A stretch of DNA of 8,708 nucleotides from Eubacteriales bacterium (GTDB lineage: Bacteria > Bacillota_A > Clostridia > Lachnospirales > Lachnospiraceae). Of the stretch, positions 5,538-8,708 are shown piece by piece. The stretch lies in the NCBI GenBank assembly GCA_030527765.1, contig JAUNAE010000149.1:1-8708 (forward strand). Direction: 5' to 3'. Position 1 is the first letter of the stretch; the number at the start of each line of letters is the position of its first letter. The position numbers were made by a program, and so were the translations under genes. The notes beneath the pieces are model-generated. The model was not told where the DNA came from and ran no database searches. It saw nothing but the letters and a program-made list of their open reading frames with translations.

Positions 5538-7985
5538 TTATAACCTCTTCAGTGAAAAATCCTGACTCTTCAGTGTCAGATTCGGATTATAGTACGGATC
5601 CGGTTTCTTAAATACTTCCGGCCAGTGTTCCTCCAGAGTTGCAATCTCCCTTGCAAAGCGCTCTCTCTTCTCCGGAGTATCCTCAAGTCCTCTGGATTTG
5701 GATTCATAGTGGTACAGTTCCACGTAAGGATTGTACACAACCAGATACCCCGCATTTCGCACTTTCAGGCAGAAATCGATGTCGTTGAAGGCAACGGCGA
5801 GATCTGCAGAAAGACCACCTGCCTCATCGAAGACTTTTCGATCTACCATCATGCAGGCTGCGGTTACAGCACTGTAATCCTGGGCACAGATGATACGATG
5901 ACAGTATCCGGTACTTTCTCTCGGCTGCTGAACGAAGCAATGTCCTGCAATACCGCCAAATCCCATAACCACACCGGCGTGCTGAATGGTATTGTCCTCA
6001 TAATAAAGTCTCGCACCTACAATACCAACATCCGGGCGCATGCAATAACCGAGAAGTTCCTCAATCCAGTCCTCATTAATGACTTCTGTGTCATTATTCA
6101 GAAGCAGCAAGTATTCGCCTTTTGCATACTTGGCTCCAAAATTGTTGATCTCGGAGTAATTGAAAATGCCATCCCAGTACACGACGTGCACCTTCGGATT
6201 TTCCTGCTCCAGTTTCTTGTAGTACGCAAAGGTTTCCGGCTCTGTGCTGTTGTTCTCTACAATAATATACTCCACATTTTTGTAAGTGGATTTATTCTCG
6301 ATGGAACGTACACAGCGGTCCAGATCCTGAATGTGATCCTTATTCGGAATGATAATGGATACAAGCGGTGTCTCTTTCCAGTGATAGCGTGTTCTGTAAA
6401 GTCCCAGATATTCTCCTGCAGACACTTCTGCCGGTATGTTCAGACGCTCATAATGCGCCTGCACTGCCCGCTGTCCCGCATCGAAAGCATAACGCTTGCT
6501 CTCCGGATTTTCTGCAGTGGAATCCTCATGGCATCTCCAGTGATACAGAATCTTCGGAATATGGTAAATATTTTTCGCCTGCTCCGTGCATCTCAGAATC
6601 AGATCATAATCCTGAGCTCCGTCAAACTCCGGACGAAGAAGTCCGATGCTGTCCATGAGTTCTCTCTTTACAACAAAGAGATGACAGATGTAATTGACTG
6701 TACGTAGGAGATCCGGGTTGAAATCCGGCTTAAAGGCCGGCTCAAAATAGCGGGTTCCCTTGATGGACATTTTGTCCTCATCTGTATAGAGAATCTCAAT
6801 GGTCGGATCCTCATTCAGTGCTTTCACACACTCATACAATGCGTCCGGACAAAGAACATCGTCGTGATCTGCAAATGCAATGAGATCTCCTGTGGCGATG
6901 TTGATGGCTTCATTGGTATTCTGGGCGATGCGAAGTGCTTCTCCCGGATACACTGTCCGAATACGGCTGTCCTCTCTGGAAAGCTTTGCCAGAAGTGCTG
7001 TCAGCGGAGAATTCTCCCCGCTGCCGTCTGAAAGACACAGTTCCCAGTTCTGGTATGTCTGATTCCGCACGGAATCCACAAGCTGTCTCAGATAATCCTC
7101 TCTTGTTTTGTAGAGAGGCACGACAATGGAAATCTTCGGTGCATAGTCAAATACCTGTTTTCTCTGGCGCTTCAGTTCCTCTTCTCCCGGCAGAACCTTC
7201 GGAAGCCATTTGTCATATTCCGGAGGACGGTTGTGGTAATCCTGGAGTTTTCTCTGAACCTTCACAGCGAGAGCTCTGGCACCATTCATTCGCAGGTAAT
7301 CCATACCTTTTTTCTGATATTTCTGCACCTTGGCTGCCAGCACTTCTTTTTTGCCTACGCCGATACGGTAGACCGATTTTGCCTTGTTCTCCCCGGTCAT
7401 CACCAGATACACGTATTTTCCTGTGATATGATCCAGTTCCGCATAGAATCCGCTTTCCGGATCCACCGTGCATTCCTGGAACATATCTTCCACATCAATG
7501 CGGGTATTTCTCTGAATTCTTGTATCAATCGGCTTCTTCTCTTCATCATAAAATCGAAGGCGAAGATGCCCATTGGAAACTGCCCATCCCCGAATAAGCA
7601 GCGTGTTCGTATCCCGGTTCACCCGCTCTTCTTCAATGAAATACTGAGGCTTTCCACGCTTTTTCAAAAGCTCCTTCACGGAAATCTGAAACCACTGACG
7701 TCTCTTCTTTCCCTGAATCGCATAGAGAATCATATTCCGAAAACCATCCAGAGATTCCGGAAGCTTTACCTGAATCTCAGTTCTCTGTCCTTCAGAATCT
7801 TCTCCTTCCGCAAATCTCTCCATGGCACTTCTTGCCAGATGCTTCTTCTGAAGAACCTCCAGAGGCTGTTTGTCCAGAAAAGCCTCGATTTTGCTGCCCT
7901 CCGGAAGAATTCCCTGAAGAAGATAGATACATGGATCATTCAGCAGAAATCTCTCTTTTTCTACAATCAGAAGCTGTTTTTTCAT
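5538..7985 (-). CDS. Two-domain family 2 glycosyltransferase
   Basis: This 815-residue cytoplasmic protein is predicted to add sugars to a lipid-linked polysaccharide. Residues 1-280 match no domain I can name; 115-205 look beta-rich (LLIRGWAV at 129-136). The first GT2 domain starts at KISIVVPLY (284-292). It shows LSDGSG (318-323), the metal-binding DHDD (373-376), GAQDYDL with probable catalytic Asp459, and YHWR (481-484). The second starts at PLVSIIIPNKD (540-550), with LNNDTEV (629-635), FNDIDFCLKVR (733-743) and HYESKSRG (759-766). The C-terminal DPYYNPNL motif (796-803) is typical of rhamnosyltransferase-like GT2 proteins of polysaccharide clusters; a rhamnan-type product is possible but unproven. 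The start overlaps the upstream stop as ATGA, with AAGGA 8 bases upstream. No membrane segments are seen. Sugar specificity cannot be read. Confidence 0.92.
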   Translation of the reverse strand: MKKQLLIVEKERFLLNDPCIYLLQGILPEGSKIEAFLDKQPLEVLQKKHLARSAMERFAEGEDSEGQRTEIQVKLPESLDGFRNMILYAIQGKKRRQWFQISVKELLKKRGKPQYFIEEERVNRDTNTLLIRGWAVSNGHLRLRFYDEEKKPIDTRIQRNTRIDVEDMFQECTVDPESGFYAELDHITGKYVYLVMTGENKAKSVYRIGVGKKEVLAAKVQKYQKKGMDYLRMNGARALAVKVQRKLQDYHNRPPEYDKWLPKVLPGEEELKRQRKQVFDYAPKISIVVPLYKTREDYLRQLVDSVRNQTYQNWELCLSDGSGENSPLTALLAKLSREDSRIRTVYPGEALRIAQNTNEAINIATGDLIAFADHDDVLCPDALYECVKALNEDPTIEILYTDEDKMSIKGTRYFEPAFKPDFNPDLLRTVNYICHLFVVKRELMDSIGLLRPEFDGAQDYDLILRCTEQAKNIYHIPKILYHWRCHEDSTAENPESKRYAFDAGQRAVQAHYERLNIPAEVSAGEYLGLYRTRYHWKETPLVSIIIPNKDHIQDLDRCVRSIENKSTYKNVEYIIVENNSTEPETFAYYKKLEQENPKVHVVYWDGIFNYSEINNFGAKYAKGEYLLLLNNDTEVINEDWIEELLGYCMRPDVGIVGARLYYEDNTIQHAGVVMGFGGIAGHCFVQQPRESTGYCHRIICAQDYSAVTAACMMVDRKVFDEAGGLSADLAVAFNDIDFCLKVRNAGYLVVYNPYVELYHYESKSRGLEDTPEKRERFAREIATLEEHWPEVFKKPDPYYNPNLTLKSQDFSLKRL
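7982..7985 (-). other. ATGA stop/start overlap between the two glycosyltransferase genes
   Basis: The TGA stop of the upstream GT2 gene (7984-7982) overlaps the ATG of the downstream one (7985-7983). This is a classic translational coupling signal. A Shine-Dalgarno-like AAAGGAAAG lies at 7999-7991 inside the upstream gene. Confidence 0.85.
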
Positions 7986-8708
7986 GAATTCTTTCCTTTC
8001 ATTGTTTCACTCAGGCGAATCACGGCACAATCTCCTCTTGTAAGAGACAGATTCGGGTTATAGTAAGGATCTCCCTTTTCCAGAATATCCTTGTGGCGTT
8101 TCTGGAAAATATCGATCTCCTTCTGGAATCGCTTGATTTTTTCCGGAGTGGTCTCATACCCTCTGGACTTGGACTCGTAATGATACAGCTGCACCTGTGG
8201 ATCATAGACAACGAGATAACCAAGTTCTCTCACTCTCAGGCAAAGATCCACATCATTAAAGGCAACTGCCAGTTCCTCTGAAAGTCCGCCGATCTCGTCA
8301 AAGACGGATTTTTTGATCATAAGGCAGGCTGCGGTTACCGCACTGATATCCTGAGCCGCACTGAGACGTCTCATATATCCGGTGAACGTTTTCTCTCTTC
8401 CCACTTCAATGTGGCCGGCAACACCGCCGATTCCGATGACCACACCTGCATGCTGAATGGTGTCATCCGGGTAAAGAAGCTTGGAGCCCACAATGCCCAC
8501 ATCCTGACGCTGACAGTATCCGAGCATGCGTTCCATCCAGTCTCCGGTAATGACTTCTGTATCATTATTCAGGAGAATGTAGTACTCTCCCTTCGCCTCA
8601 GAAGCGCCCAGATTATTGATGGCAGAATAGTTAAATCCACCTTCGTAATGAACGATGCGAAGATTTTTCCACTGTTCTTTTGCCTTCTCATAATATGCAA
8701 AGGTCTCC
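7982..8708 (-). CDS. Family 2 glycosyltransferase, C-terminal part (gene cut by window edge)
   Basis: The frame is open through the right edge; the first full codon is at 8707-8705 and 241 residues are visible. An internal ATG at 8536 is not a real start, because GT2 sequence continues unbroken upstream. Visible motifs are FNYSAINNLGA (25-35), LLNNDTEV (45-52, metal-binding Asp49), TIQHAGVV, FNDVDLCLRVR and HYESKSRG, ending with DPYYNPNLSL. The fragment aligns from residue 584 of the next gene's product onward. A block starting DVGIVG has 23 of 31 identities and a block starting LAVAFND has 30 of 38. The full protein is therefore probably another two-domain GT2 enzyme, missing about 580 residues here. 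Its TGA overlaps the ATG of the next gene, indicating one operon with translational coupling. Confidence 0.9.
   Translation of the reverse strand, partial: ETFAYYEKAKEQWKNLRIVHYEGGFNYSAINNLGASEAKGEYYILLNNDTEVITGDWMERMLGYCQRQDVGIVGSKLLYPDDTIQHAGVVIGIGGVAGHIEVGREKTFTGYMRRLSAAQDISAVTAACLMIKKSVFDEIGGLSEELAVAFNDVDLCLRVRELGYLVVYDPQVQLYHYESKSRGYETTPEKIKRFQKEIDIFQKRHKDILEKGDPYYNPNLSLTRGDCAVIRLSETMKGKNS

Noticed and set aside
5625..8063. Long plus-strand frames (for example 5625-6707 and 7233-8063) opposite the glycosyltransferase genes
   Set aside because: The minus strand carries clear GT2 motifs across the same DNA. The plus-strand products have no recognisable motifs and no good ribosome binding sites.
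8371..8565. Short minus-strand frame inside the partial glycosyltransferase
   Set aside because: It is in the wrong frame. The GT2 frame (LLNNDTEV and later motifs) runs through the same region.

Overview
This window looks like chromosomal DNA from a gut Firmicute, most likely a member of the Lachnospiraceae (Blautia / Dorea / Ruminococcus-like). That is an inference from moderate GC, strong GGAGG-type ribosome binding sites, and the style of the proteins: a Firmicute-like L-fucose isomerase, a YfhO-family membrane protein and double-domain family 2 glycosyltransferases. No rRNA, tRNA, mobile element, CRISPR array or phage gene was seen.

Layout. Positions 50-1852 (minus strand) hold a complete L-fucose isomerase gene, fucI. 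A 315-base divergent control region (1853-2167) separates it from a complete AraC-family regulator on the plus strand (2168-3016). This region carries a near-consensus promoter for the regulator, a weaker candidate promoter for fucI, and three perfect inverted repeats that could be operators. The arrangement suggests that the regulator controls fucI and perhaps itself in response to a sugar signal, but its ligand cannot be read from the sequence.

From 2953 to the right edge, all genes lie on the minus strand and form one tightly packed unit. Read in the direction of transcription, it contains the C-terminal part of a family 2 glycosyltransferase (7982-8708, cut by the window edge), a complete 815-residue protein with two family 2 glycosyltransferase domains (5538-7985, joined by an ATGA stop/start overlap), and an 859-residue YfhO-family polytopic membrane protein (2953-5532, five bases further on). 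This is the 3' end of a cell-surface polysaccharide or cell-wall glycopolymer operon. Cytoplasmic GT2 enzymes would build the chain, and the YfhO protein would act on lipid-linked sugar at the outer membrane face. The two GT2 proteins are clear paralogues.

The glycan operon and the fucose/regulator unit converge so tightly that the last 64 bases of the YfhO gene and the regulator gene are the same DNA read on opposite strands. Most of the window is ordinary in gene content. The features most worth a second look are this convergent coding overlap and the stacked inverted repeats in the fucI/araC control region.
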